Assembly: GCF_003054325.1 (NCBI RefSeq)
Contig: NZ_QBKU01000002.1
Span: 62,001-126,000 of the forward strand
Origin: Sulfitobacter mediterraneus
GTDB taxonomy: Bacteria; Pseudomonadota; Alphaproteobacteria; Rhodobacterales; Rhodobacteraceae
Reading direction: 5' to 3'
Length of the DNA stretch: 64,000 nt
The notes under the pieces were generated by a model. It worked only from the letters and a program-made list of their open reading frames with translations. It searched no databases and had not been told where the DNA came from. The translations under genes were made by a program, and so were the position numbers. Shown in pieces: positions 8,996 to 16,607 of this stretch (position 1 is the stretch's first letter; each line of letters starts with the position of its first letter).

Positions 8996-9076
8996 ACGTA
9001 AAAAAAGTGCCTTTTCCACCATTCCCGCATAAGGTGCAAAGCAAGTGATCAAGGTTCACTCAAAGGGGAGAGAGAT

Positions 9077-9523
9077 TTGCCACCAATTAATTCAATTTTC
9101 AACATGGCTGTTGTTTCTATGATGGGTGGCGGCCCGGCACGTGAGGATCTTCGCAAAGGCGACCGCGGGCAGATCGACGCCAAGATTTCGCCGAACAATA
9201 CTGCGACAGAAGATGCATACCTCGAATTCATTGTCGAAAATGGATCTGCAGCTGGCTTGGCTATGGCGCTCAAGGCGGGCCATTATGCTTTTGTGACAAA
9301 GCTTGACGGGTCGATTGTGGTTTGGCGTGTCAGGGGAGAAAAGGACACCGATCACTCCGCCTTGGGGTCGTTTTCCCCAGCGGTCTTGTTTGCTGGTGAA
9401 ATATTCGTGAACGAAGACAACAAGATAGAAGAATGGAATAATAAATCAGGCGCTTACCATCCCAAAGCGGAATTGGCGGAGCAGGCCAAATTACCGATGT
9501 CCAAATTTGTGAAGTATAAATAG
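9077..9523 (+). CDS. Small protein with polymorphic-toxin-associated domain (HSAL...NNKSG motif)
   Basis: 148 aa, soluble, no signal peptide. Translation starts at TTG 9077, placed 6 nt after a strong AGGGGAG site; the next ATG (9104) has none. The C-terminal half reads HSALGSFSPAVLFAGE, then IEEWNNKSGAYHP and LPMSKFVKYK. This HSxL...AGE...NxSGxYxP...LPxxKF pattern recalls C-terminal segments of large polymorphic or insecticidal-type toxins and DUF4157 proteins, from memory of such sequences. No catalytic residues can be named. The DNA is more AT-rich than its neighbours. A DUF4157 gene follows 206 nt downstream on the same strand. Confidence 0.65.
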   Translation: MPPINSIFNMAVVSMMGGGPAREDLRKGDRGQIDAKISPNNTATEDAYLEFIVENGSAAGLAMALKAGHYAFVTKLDGSIVVWRVRGEKDTDHSALGSFSPAVLFAGEIFVNEDNKIEEWNNKSGAYHPKAELAEQAKLPMSKFVKYK

Positions 9524-9729
9524 CAACGTGTACCTCCACCGCGACGAACATTTCAGGCTGTTCGAGCTTGGACCATTTGGACTCGTGAGCCGCGCCGGAA
9601 ATGCACCCAATCTCTGTAACTCTGGCTTTTTAGGCGAGGATCACGCAAGATTTGCCATGTGACATCTATGTTTCTTGGCACCCAGCCAAAAGGTGCGCTT
9701 GTTCCAATTTGACCAACAGGAGATGGCGA

Positions 9730-10095
9730 ATGGCCCCGAATGATAAAGACGCCCATAAAATTGCACATAACACTTCCGGTCTTCCCGACACCCTGAGGTT
9801 GGGCATGGAAGCCCTCTCCGGCATTGATTTGTCTTCTGTTCAGGTTCATCGCAACTCCCATTCGCCCGCCAAGATCGGGGCCAGCGCCTTTACCCGAGGG
9901 ACAGATATTCACATTGGACCAGGTCAAGACAGACATTTGCCACACGAAGCATGGCACGTGGTGCAACAAAAACAAGGCCGGGTGCGCCCGAGCCTCGCCG
10001 CGGACAGCGGTGCGGCATCAGGGTCCGACGCGCAGCGGATCGAGGTCCGGGCGCAAATGGCTGCTAAGAACACCGAATCCTCGGATGCTGGATAA
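9730..10095 (+). CDS. Stand-alone DUF4157 (eCIS-core) protein with HExxH motif
   Basis: 121 aa. Residues 17-88 form a DUF4157 domain: GLPDTLRLGMEALSG, then SVQVHRNS, GASAFTRGTDIHIGPG and LPHEAWHVVQQKQGRVRPS, with HEAWH at 72-76 as a zinc-metallopeptidase-like motif. In larger proteins this domain sits at the N-terminus of cargo effectors of extracellular contractile injection systems. Here it stands almost alone, with only about 33 residues after it. AGGAG lies 7 nt before the ATG at 9730. No injection-system structural genes occur in the window. It could be a truncated cargo, an adaptor, or half of a split effector with the upstream gene. Confidence 0.85.
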   Translation: MAPNDKDAHKIAHNTSGLPDTLRLGMEALSGIDLSSVQVHRNSHSPAKIGASAFTRGTDIHIGPGQDRHLPHEAWHVVQQKQGRVRPSLAADSGAASGSDAQRIEVRAQMAAKNTESSDAG

Positions 10096-10278
10096 AATGG
10101 TTTTTCCGATGGGCCGCATTTCGGCCGATGCGGCTTAGATTTGAAAGGTGATCCTGCCCCAGAAAACGCTTTTTGGGGGTCGCTGCCAGCGCGTGACAGA
10201 GCCCTTGCCTCAGGCATTCAGGTCGCCAAAGAAATGCGGCCTCAGATTACCGCGAGCCATATCGCACTGCCCCTCCAA

Positions 10279-12219
10279 CTAGGATGCAATCGCCAGATCC
10301 TCCGCGGGCCCATTCTTCGGGTCCGCCAGTTTGAAATGCGACACCGCATCAGACAGGGCATCGGTCTCGGTATTGAGGGCCTGGCTGGCGGCGGCGGTTT
10401 CTTCGAACATGGCCGCGTTTTGCTGGGTGACTTGGTCCAGCTGGGTCATCGCGTCATTCACTTCGTTCAAGCCAAGCGCTTGCTCTTTGGTTGACGTGGC
10501 GATGGAGGCGACAAGTTCGGTGATTTCCGAGATCGATGCCACGATGTCAGACAGGGACGTGCCTGTGGATTCGACCAACTCAACGCCCGTGTTCACCTGT
10601 GTTTCGCTTGCAAGGATCAGCTCGCTGATCTCCCGTGCCGCATCCGCCGATCGCTGGGCAAGGGCGCGCACTTCGGTGGCCACCACTGCAAAGCCGCGCC
10701 CTGCATCGCCAGCGCGGGCCGCTTCAACACCGGCATTTAGCGCAAGCAAATTGGTCTGAAACGCGATTTCGTCGATGACTTTGGTGATTTTTGAGATTTG
10801 ATCCGAGGAAGATTTGATCTGGTCCATGGCAAGGATCGCGGATTGTGCGACCTCGCCGCTTTCATCTGCTTTGATCCGGGCCGATTGCGCCCGTTCATCG
10901 GCGTCTTGTGCGCGGCCAGAGGCCGAGTGCACCGATGCATTAAGCTCAGTGAGCGCGGCCGTTGTTTCCTCAAGGGTAGCGGCCTGCTTTTCGGTGCGTT
11001 GCGACAGATCATTGGCCCCGGAAGAGATCGCCGCAGTTTCACCTCGAATGGTCGAGGTCAACAATGCCACTGCTGATATCGCGGTTTGCAAGGTTTCAAC
11101 CGTAGAGTTGAAATCCGAACGCAAGCCCTCATAGGGGCCTTCAAAAACAGCATCGATAGAGACGTTCAGATCGCCGCCCGACAAGCGTTTCAGGGCGTTT
11201 GCAAGCGTATCAACAACCCTGGCCTGTTGGTCCAAGATGGCCTGACGATCTGCGTCCGCCTGCGCCCGCATCGCGTCACGTTCCGCGGCACGCTCGGCCT
11301 CTTCGGCGCGGCGGCGTTCGGCCTCGGCGGCCTCTGCATCAGCGCGGCGTTGCTCGGCCTCGGTTTTGGCAATGCGGCGTGCCTTTTCTTCTGCCTCGTC
11401 CTGCGCTGCACGGGCCGCTGCGGTGCGTTGCATGTCGCGGGCTTTGACCACGGTGTCCCGAAACATGTCGATGGCTTTGCCCAATTTGCCAATTTCGTCT
11501 TTTCGTCTGGCCATTTTGGGGCGTTCAAAATCGGTTTCTTCGTTGGTGATCTTTTCGATCAACTTCGCACTGATCGACAATGGGCCGCCAACCATAAACA
11601 CCGTCACAGCATTGACAGCGACGGCCGCCAAAACCGCTGCAATAGCCGCAAAACGGATCGAAGCGTTGATCGTGCTGCCCCGCAGGTCATCAGACAATGT
11701 CGTCAACATTTTGGCCTTTTGGGCCGTCAGTTCATCGATGTTCTGTTTGAGAGCCACAATCGGGGCGTAGCTGCGGGTGACGATCACTGTGCCAAAATCG
11801 GTGCCATCTGCGGCCACCGTTGCGGTGACAGCACGGGTTTCCACATCAGTTGGCACGGTTCCGCCCTGAGCCAATTCAACACCATCCACAGTGTTGAACG
11901 CAACATGGACCACAGAGGGGTCCACCAAGACCGCCGCGATGATTTTATCCAGCATCTCCGCATTGTAGGAGGCCAGGGCATCGCCGCTCACAGAGATCAA
12001 CAAATCAATGATAAACTGCAGCTTGATCTCTGCATCATTTTCGGCGCTGGCAATTTTTGTTTCACCCAATTGCGTGACCATGGTCAGGCTTTCGTGTCCG
12101 AAAGTGCCCAACGCATCGGTTTGCCGCGAAATGTTGGTTGTGGTGACCAACCCAAGAATGCCGATACACAGCAGCCCGACAATCACCGCAAGCTTGATGG
12201 ATACGCTCAATCTAGACAT
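10279..12219 (-). CDS. Methyl-accepting chemotaxis protein
   Basis: 646 aa. Membrane segments lie near residues 8-27 and 190-215, bracketing a periplasmic sensor region of about 160 residues. A HAMP domain follows, then a long Ala/Glu/Arg-rich coiled coil (about 260-325) and a second HAMP-like stretch ([14 protein letters not shown]). The signalling domain has the hairpin tip [20 protein letters not shown] and [15 protein letters not shown]. There is no CheR/CheB-tethering pentapeptide at the end. It lies 42 nt after the PhnD-like binding-protein gene on the same strand, so the two are probably one operon and one sensory unit. Confidence 0.95.
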   Translation of the reverse strand: MSRLSVSIKLAVIVGLLCIGILGLVTTTNISRQTDALGTFGHESLTMVTQLGETKIASAENDAEIKLQFIIDLLISVSGDALASYNAEMLDKIIAAVLVDPSVVHVAFNTVDGVELAQGGTVPTDVETRAVTATVAADGTDFGTVIVTRSYAPIVALKQNIDELTAQKAKMLTTLSDDLRGSTINASIRFAAIAAVLAAVAVNAVTVFMVGGPLSISAKLIEKITNEETDFERPKMARRKDEIGKLGKAIDMFRDTVVKARDMQRTAAARAAQDEAEEKARRIAKTEAEQRRADAEAAEAERRRAEEAERAAERDAMRAQADADRQAILDQQARVVDTLANALKRLSGGDLNVSIDAVFEGPYEGLRSDFNSTVETLQTAISAVALLTSTIRGETAAISSGANDLSQRTEKQAATLEETTAALTELNASVHSASGRAQDADERAQSARIKADESGEVAQSAILAMDQIKSSSDQISKITKVIDEIAFQTNLLALNAGVEAARAGDAGRGFAVVATEVRALAQRSADAAREISELILASETQVNTGVELVESTGTSLSDIVASISEITELVASIATSTKEQALGLNEVNDAMTQLDQVTQQNAAMFEETAAASQALNTETDALSDAVSHFKLADPKNGPAEDLAIAS

Positions 12220-12261
12220 CAGACACCTTCGTGAAGTTGCTTTTCGCAGCAGTTTTTGGGA

Positions 12262-13137
12262 TCAGTTGCTGGCCGCAGGCAGCATGCCAACCGCGCTCAA
12301 CGCATCAATGATGCCCGACAGGTCTTGCGGCGCGGCAAAACCCTGCACACGGGCCGCATCCAGTGCCGGTGTGCCCTCAGCCAGTTTGATCAGCGCTTCA
12401 CGCATCCGGCTCACGTTTTGCGGATCATATTGGGTATGCGCAAAGACCATCCATTCAGGGTATAGGATCGTTGTATGGGCATGGGGGAAACCGGCGGTTT
12501 CTTTGCGATCCACAATGATCACATCACCCTCGGAAATCTCGCCGCGTGCAATCATGTCATCTACCATACCGGTGCGCACAAATCCCGCGTCGAATGCACC
12601 CCTTGCGACCAAATTGACGATATCTTTTTGGTTTTTCGCAACCGCATGGTGGCCAAAATCATCCGGGGATGTGACACCAAAGCCAAGCAAATAATGGGTT
12701 TGGAAAATGAAGCCGCCCGCCGCGGTGTTCTTGAGCGTCATCACCTTCTTGCCTTTGAGATCGGCCGCTGTTGCAATCCCGGCATTGGGATTGGCAACGA
12801 TGACGCCGCCAAATTGTTGGCCGCTTTTCTTCACCACACTCGCCACCGCTTGCGCCTGCATCCCGGTCGTTGCAAGTGCCGCCTGAACCGGATTCCCAAT
12901 CACAACATCCAGTGCGCCATTATCCAACTGATCCAATATGTTACCGGCATTCAGGGCAATCAGAACCACGTCCTCCCCCAGCAGCGCCTCAAGCTCTTGC
13001 GCCACGGGCGACCATTGCTTCATCGCCGTTGCCTCCCCCGTGGGGGACATCACCCCGAGCCGGACTGTGGCCTCAGCTGCCGTTGGAAAAAGAAAGGGCA
13101 AGCACAGCAATGCAAGAGAGAGAACAGACAGTTTCAT
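12262..13137 (-). CDS. PhnD-type periplasmic substrate-binding protein
   Basis: 291 aa. A cleavable signal peptide ends around AAEA (residues 20-23). The mature protein matches PhnD/SsuA/transferrin-like binding proteins: RLGVMSPTGEATAMKQWSPV, GNPVQAALATTG, ADLKGKKVMTLKN and GAFDAGFVRTGM. In ABC operons such proteins deliver phosphonate, phosphite or other anions. Here no ABC permease or ATPase is present, and the next gene is a chemoreceptor, so it probably presents a ligand to that receptor. The ligand is not deducible. Confidence 0.88.
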   Translation of the reverse strand: MKLSVLSLALLCLPFLFPTAAEATVRLGVMSPTGEATAMKQWSPVAQELEALLGEDVVLIALNAGNILDQLDNGALDVVIGNPVQAALATTGMQAQAVASVVKKSGQQFGGVIVANPNAGIATAADLKGKKVMTLKNTAAGGFIFQTHYLLGFGVTSPDDFGHHAVAKNQKDIVNLVARGAFDAGFVRTGMVDDMIARGEISEGDVIIVDRKETAGFPHAHTTILYPEWMVFAHTQYDPQNVSRMREALIKLAEGTPALDAARVQGFAAPQDLSGIIDALSAVGMLPAASN

Positions 13138-13254
13138 GGCAAATTCCTTTGATGTTCAAGCCGCAGAGAGCCCTTGGCCGTGGTCAGTCACCGCGTACCT
13201 ATCGCCCCTGTCCTAATGGGCGATTAACATCAGTCAGAATGAGCCGAAGCGCCG

Positions 13255-13704
13255 TTACCGTTTGGCGCTCACGTACCAGTTCACCGTCATCTCAACCACG
13301 GTGTCGCCAGCGCTGTCTTGGATATCGACCGTAACATCAAAAGCAACCTTGCCGGATTCCTTGATCGTCGCCATCAGATCCGCACCCGAAGCGGAGGTTT
13401 TCGCAAAAGCCGTCAACGTCCCGATGGCCACTTTCTTGAAGGCAATTTGCCCGGTCGCGGCGACGGGGCGCATCTCAAGGATCACAGGTGCCAAAGCGCC
13501 AGCCACCGCCGCGCCAGAGGCCGCCTCGCCCAAGGTGAACATCGCCCCCGCATGCATGCTGTCAATGTGGTTGGACACCTCTTTGCGCTGCTCTAGCTCA
13601 GCGCTGCCAACACCGTCGCCAACCTCTAGCAATTTAACGCCCACATGATTGGCAAATGGCACGGCGGTGCCAAGGTGGGCTTTGATCATCTCATAGGGGT
13701 TCAT
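13255..13704 (-). CDS. PaaI/DUF4442-type hotdog-fold thioesterase
   Basis: 149 aa. The hotdog helix is visible in SNHIDSMHAGAMFTLGEAASG, quoted only in part here, with the HAG segment typical of PaaI-like enzymes and a later region similar to DUF4442. Such proteins hydrolyse acyl-CoA or acyl-ACP thioesters in the cytoplasm. The start at 13704 is chosen because AGGAG precedes it; a longer frame to 13764 has no ribosome site. It is the next gene after the histidine kinase on the same strand, 81 nt away. Confidence 0.82.
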   Translation of the reverse strand: MNPYEMIKAHLGTAVPFANHVGVKLLEVGDGVGSAELEQRKEVSNHIDSMHAGAMFTLGEAASGAAVAGALAPVILEMRPVAATGQIAFKKVAIGTLTAFAKTSASGADLMATIKESGKVAFDVTVDIQDSAGDTVVEMTVNWYVSAKR

Positions 13705-13785
13705 GGCAGGCTCCTGACTTGGGTTGACGATACCCTGCAAACCACTGCGATCAAAAGCAATCATGCCGCTGGGTCACTTGCCCGA

Positions 13786-15111
13786 TTACCGGGCGATCAC
13801 AATGTCCGCCCGAAGCCCGCCCATCCGAGAGGATTCGCCCAACCGCAGCACACCGCCATGCGCCCGCGCAATATCTGTGGCTATCGCCAAGCCCAAGCCG
13901 ACACCGCCGCCTTTGTCCTGATTTCGCGCCGGATCCAGACGGGTAAAGGCGCGGGTCGCCTCGGCGCGGCGGTTTTCGGGGATGCCCGGCCCGTCATCCT
14001 CAACCCGGATGCGCAATGTCTTGTCACTCAACATCACAGAGACCTCGGCCCGCGCCCCGTAACGCACGGCATTTGCGATCAAATTGTCCACGGCCCGCCG
14101 CATCGCCACCGCTCGCAGCATGACCATACCAGAGCCGTCGCCTTCGGGCGGCAACAAGGTCACATCGCGCCCTGCCCTGCGGGCCTCATCCACCAGATCC
14201 GCAATCATCTTGCGCGGCGCCACGGCCTCTGGCGCGCCCTCGCCCGCACCTTTGGCAAAGTTGAGGAATTCATCCAACATGCGCTGCATGTCATCCACAT
14301 CCTGCAAAAGCGGCGCGGCTTCGTCCTCATCCAGCATCGACAGCTCCAGACGCATCCGGGTGAGCGGCGTGCGCAGGTCATGGCTGACCCCGGACAACAT
14401 CAAGGTGCGCTGTTCGATCTGCCGCTCGATCCGCGCCCGCATATCCACAAAGGCCGCGCCCGCGCTGCGCACCTCAACCGCGCCAGCCGGCGTATAGGGC
14501 AGATGCCGCCCCCGGCCAAACGCCTCTGCCGCGCGAGCCAATCGGCGAATGGGGCGCAGTTGATTGCGCAAGTAGACCGAGGCGATGAAGGTCATCAATA
14601 CCCCGAAAAACAATGTATAAACAAATAATTGGTGCGGATTTGAGGCCGACACCCGCCGCCGATCGAACCCGACACGCACCGGCCCTTTGCCACTGCCCAG
14701 ATACAAAAGCACCTGATTGTCCTGCGTCAAATCCACCGCCCGGTAATCGGGCAGTTCTGCACGCAACTTTCGGTCCAGAACCCGGCCAGAATAATCATAC
14801 CACACCATTTGGCTTTGATCCGGGATCGCATCCCGAGCCACCGCTTGGACATCCATGTCCAACAGCCCGACCTCTGCCGCGACGCGGGCGGGGATGGCGC
14901 GGCGGTCTTCGGCCTCTTCCACCACCTGCATCACCATGGCCAGCTCGCGCATCATTGCGGTGGTCATTTGTTGGGTGACCCCCTCAAAATGCCGCTGGGC
15001 AAAGACCACAGTGACCACCAGCTGTACAAAGACAACCGGCAACATCAGGATCAGCGCCGCACGTCCGTAGATGCCGCGCGGCATATATCGTTTGAGCCAG
15101 ACAAAGAACAT
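13786..15111 (-). CDS. EnvZ-like membrane sensor histidine kinase
   Basis: 441 aa. Two membrane segments (about 17-39 and 163-183) enclose a periplasmic domain of roughly 120 residues. A HAMP domain (about 180-235) follows, then the phosphoacceptor H244 in SGVSHDLRTPLTRMR and an ATPase domain with NLIANAVRYG, EDDGPGIPE and GGVGLGLAIATDI. This layout is EnvZ-like. No response-regulator gene adjoins it, so the partner is encoded elsewhere. The gene is divergent from the MBL-fold hydrolase with only 44 nt between starts. Confidence 0.93.
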   Translation of the reverse strand: MFFVWLKRYMPRGIYGRAALILMLPVVFVQLVVTVVFAQRHFEGVTQQMTTAMMRELAMVMQVVEEAEDRRAIPARVAAEVGLLDMDVQAVARDAIPDQSQMVWYDYSGRVLDRKLRAELPDYRAVDLTQDNQVLLYLGSGKGPVRVGFDRRRVSASNPHQLFVYTLFFGVLMTFIASVYLRNQLRPIRRLARAAEAFGRGRHLPYTPAGAVEVRSAGAAFVDMRARIERQIEQRTLMLSGVSHDLRTPLTRMRLELSMLDEDEAAPLLQDVDDMQRMLDEFLNFAKGAGEGAPEAVAPRKMIADLVDEARRAGRDVTLLPPEGDGSGMVMLRAVAMRRAVDNLIANAVRYGARAEVSVMLSDKTLRIRVEDDGPGIPENRRAEATRAFTRLDPARNQDKGGGVGLGLAIATDIARAHGGVLRLGESSRMGGLRADIVIAR

Positions 15112-15155
15112 GCATAGACCTTAGCCAGCCCCCCGCCCCTGTGAAAGGTGAAACC

Positions 15156-16088
15156 ATGCAAGCCCCTGATAACTTTGATCCGCCCATTGGCGTCGCCGAA
15201 ACGCTTGAGCCCGGCTTGCGGCGGATCGTGGCCCCCAACCCCTCACCGATGACCTATCGCGGCACCAATACATATGTGCTGGGCACCGGCGGTCTGGCGG
15301 TGATCGACCCCGGCCCCGATGACCCCGCGCATCTTACGGCAATTCTGGATACCGTTGGCGAGCCACAGCATATCAGCCACATCATTGTCACCCACAGCCA
15401 CCTCGACCATTCGCCGCTGGCGCGGCCCTTGGCGCAAGCTAGCGGCGCACCCGTGTTGGCGTTTGGCAGCGCCGAGGCAGGCCGCTCACCTATCATGCAA
15501 GACCTCGCCCGCAGCGGTCTGATGGGCGGCGGCGAAGGCATCGACAGCGCCTTTTCCCCCGACGTCACACTGGCTGATGGCGAACAGGTCACAGGCGATG
15601 GCTGGACACTTGAGGCGCTGCACACCCCCGGCCACATTGGCAATCACCTGTCACTGGTTTGGAATGATGCCTGCTTTACCGCCGATCACGTGATGGGCTG
15701 GGCCTCCTCATTGGTCTCGCCCCCTGATGGCGACCTGACGGATTTCATGGCCTCCTGCGCACGGCTCGCAGCGCGGGACTGGCGGGTGTTCTATCCCGGC
15801 CACGGGGCTGCCATTGATGATCCGGCAGCACGGCTGAACTGGTTGATCGTCCATCGCCGAACGCGCGAGGCCTCGATCCTGGCGGAGCTGGCAAATGGCC
15901 CCGCCACCGCAGCCACCCTCGCCGCCCGGATCTACGCCGACACGCCCCCCGCACTATTGGGGGCCGCCACCCGCAATGTTCTGGCGCACCTCATTGATCT
16001 TACGGGAAAATCCATCGCATCGCCGGTTGGAGGCCTACACGCCGAAGCCGCGTTCACGACCCATTTGGATCCACCCGAAAAAAAGTGA
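15156..16088 (+). CDS. MBL-fold metallo-hydrolase (LACTB2-like)
   Basis: 310 aa. The zinc motif THSHLDHSPL (HxHxDH), HTPGHIGNHLSL, FTADHVMGW and YPGHG define a metallo-beta-lactamase fold hydrolase with a C-terminal winged-helix region, as in LACTB2 and related nucleases/thioesterases. The substrate is unknown. The ATG at 15156 has AAAGGTG before it and is preferred to an in-frame GTG at 15141. tRNA-Asn follows 60 nt after the stop. Confidence 0.9.
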   Translation: MQAPDNFDPPIGVAETLEPGLRRIVAPNPSPMTYRGTNTYVLGTGGLAVIDPGPDDPAHLTAILDTVGEPQHISHIIVTHSHLDHSPLARPLAQASGAPVLAFGSAEAGRSPIMQDLARSGLMGGGEGIDSAFSPDVTLADGEQVTGDGWTLEALHTPGHIGNHLSLVWNDACFTADHVMGWASSLVSPPDGDLTDFMASCARLAARDWRVFYPGHGAAIDDPAARLNWLIVHRRTREASILAELANGPATAATLAARIYADTPPALLGAATRNVLAHLIDLTGKSIASPVGGLHAEAAFTTHLDPPEKK

Positions 16089-16148
16089 AAAAATGCCCGA
16101 AAACCCTCTGGACGCCCCAGATTCTCGCGGCTATACGGTGCAGACCGT

Positions 16149-16223
16149 TCCGACGTAGCTCAGCGGTAGAGCAGTTGACTGTTAATCAATTGGTCGTAGG
16201 TTCGATCCCTACCGTCGGAGCCA
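16149..16223 (+). tRNA. tRNA-Asn (GTT)
   Basis: 75 nt with encoded CCA. Acceptor TCCGACG/CGTCGGA, D-arm GCTC/GAGC, anticodon loop CTGTTAA giving GTT, and T-arm GTAGG/CCTAC with TTCGATC. All stems pair, and the discriminator is G73. A terminator follows, then AT-richer accessory sequence. Confidence 0.98.
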
Positions 16224-16232
16224 AAAGTTTCA

Positions 16233-16269
16233 AAGGGCCTAGCATGTGAATGCTGGGCCCTTACTTTTT
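16233..16269 (+). terminator. Rho-independent terminator after tRNA-Asn
   Basis: A 13-bp stem (16233-16245 with 16250-16262, one T-G pair) has a GTGA loop and is followed by ACTTTTTG. It starts 9 nt after the tRNA end. Confidence 0.9.
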
Positions 16270-16607
16270 GCGCCATCGCAATTTCCCAGAATCCAATTTG
16301 CTACCGAACAGAAAATGAGACCATTCGTCCTGAAATTCGGAAGGTTGGTGGACTAAGTCCATTATTTCGATTCGGGCATCCAGCCCAACGGAATCGCACC
16401 ATTGTCCCGATCGGCGAAACAAACCGAACGCAGGAAAAATATTGTTCCTTGGATTCACTAGGATTTGCGCCTGCGCTGCCACATTTCCCCTAAATGAGCT
16501 AATTTCCTTGAGGGATGAACGCTCTTTCGGGCAGTTTGTTGTTGAGGGTCGGGGGACTTTCAACTTGAACGCAGAATGCTTCGGTTGGGTTAATTTTAGG
16601 GTTTTTG
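16270..16607. other. Gene-free AT-rich spacer between tRNA-Asn and the DUF4214 gene
   Basis: About 340 nt. A minus-strand frame of 100 codons (16563 to 16261) begins with TTG, lacks a ribosome site, matches no family I know and runs into the tRNA terminator, so I do not call it a gene. No repeat of the tRNA 3' end was found here. The lower GC suggests acquired or decayed DNA. Confidence 0.4.

Noticed and set aside
10113..10134. Hairpin GCCGCAT/ATGCGGC after the DUF4157 gene as a terminator
   Set aside because: Only a 7-bp stem with an 8-nt loop and no T-tract on either strand.
8883..10278. Contractile injection system structural genes accompanying DUF4157
   Set aside because: No sheath, tube, baseplate or AAA-ATPase-like frame is present here or elsewhere in the window.
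16261..16563. Minus-strand frame of 100 codons after tRNA-Asn
   Set aside because: TTG start without a ribosome site, no recognisable domain, and its end lies in the tRNA terminator.
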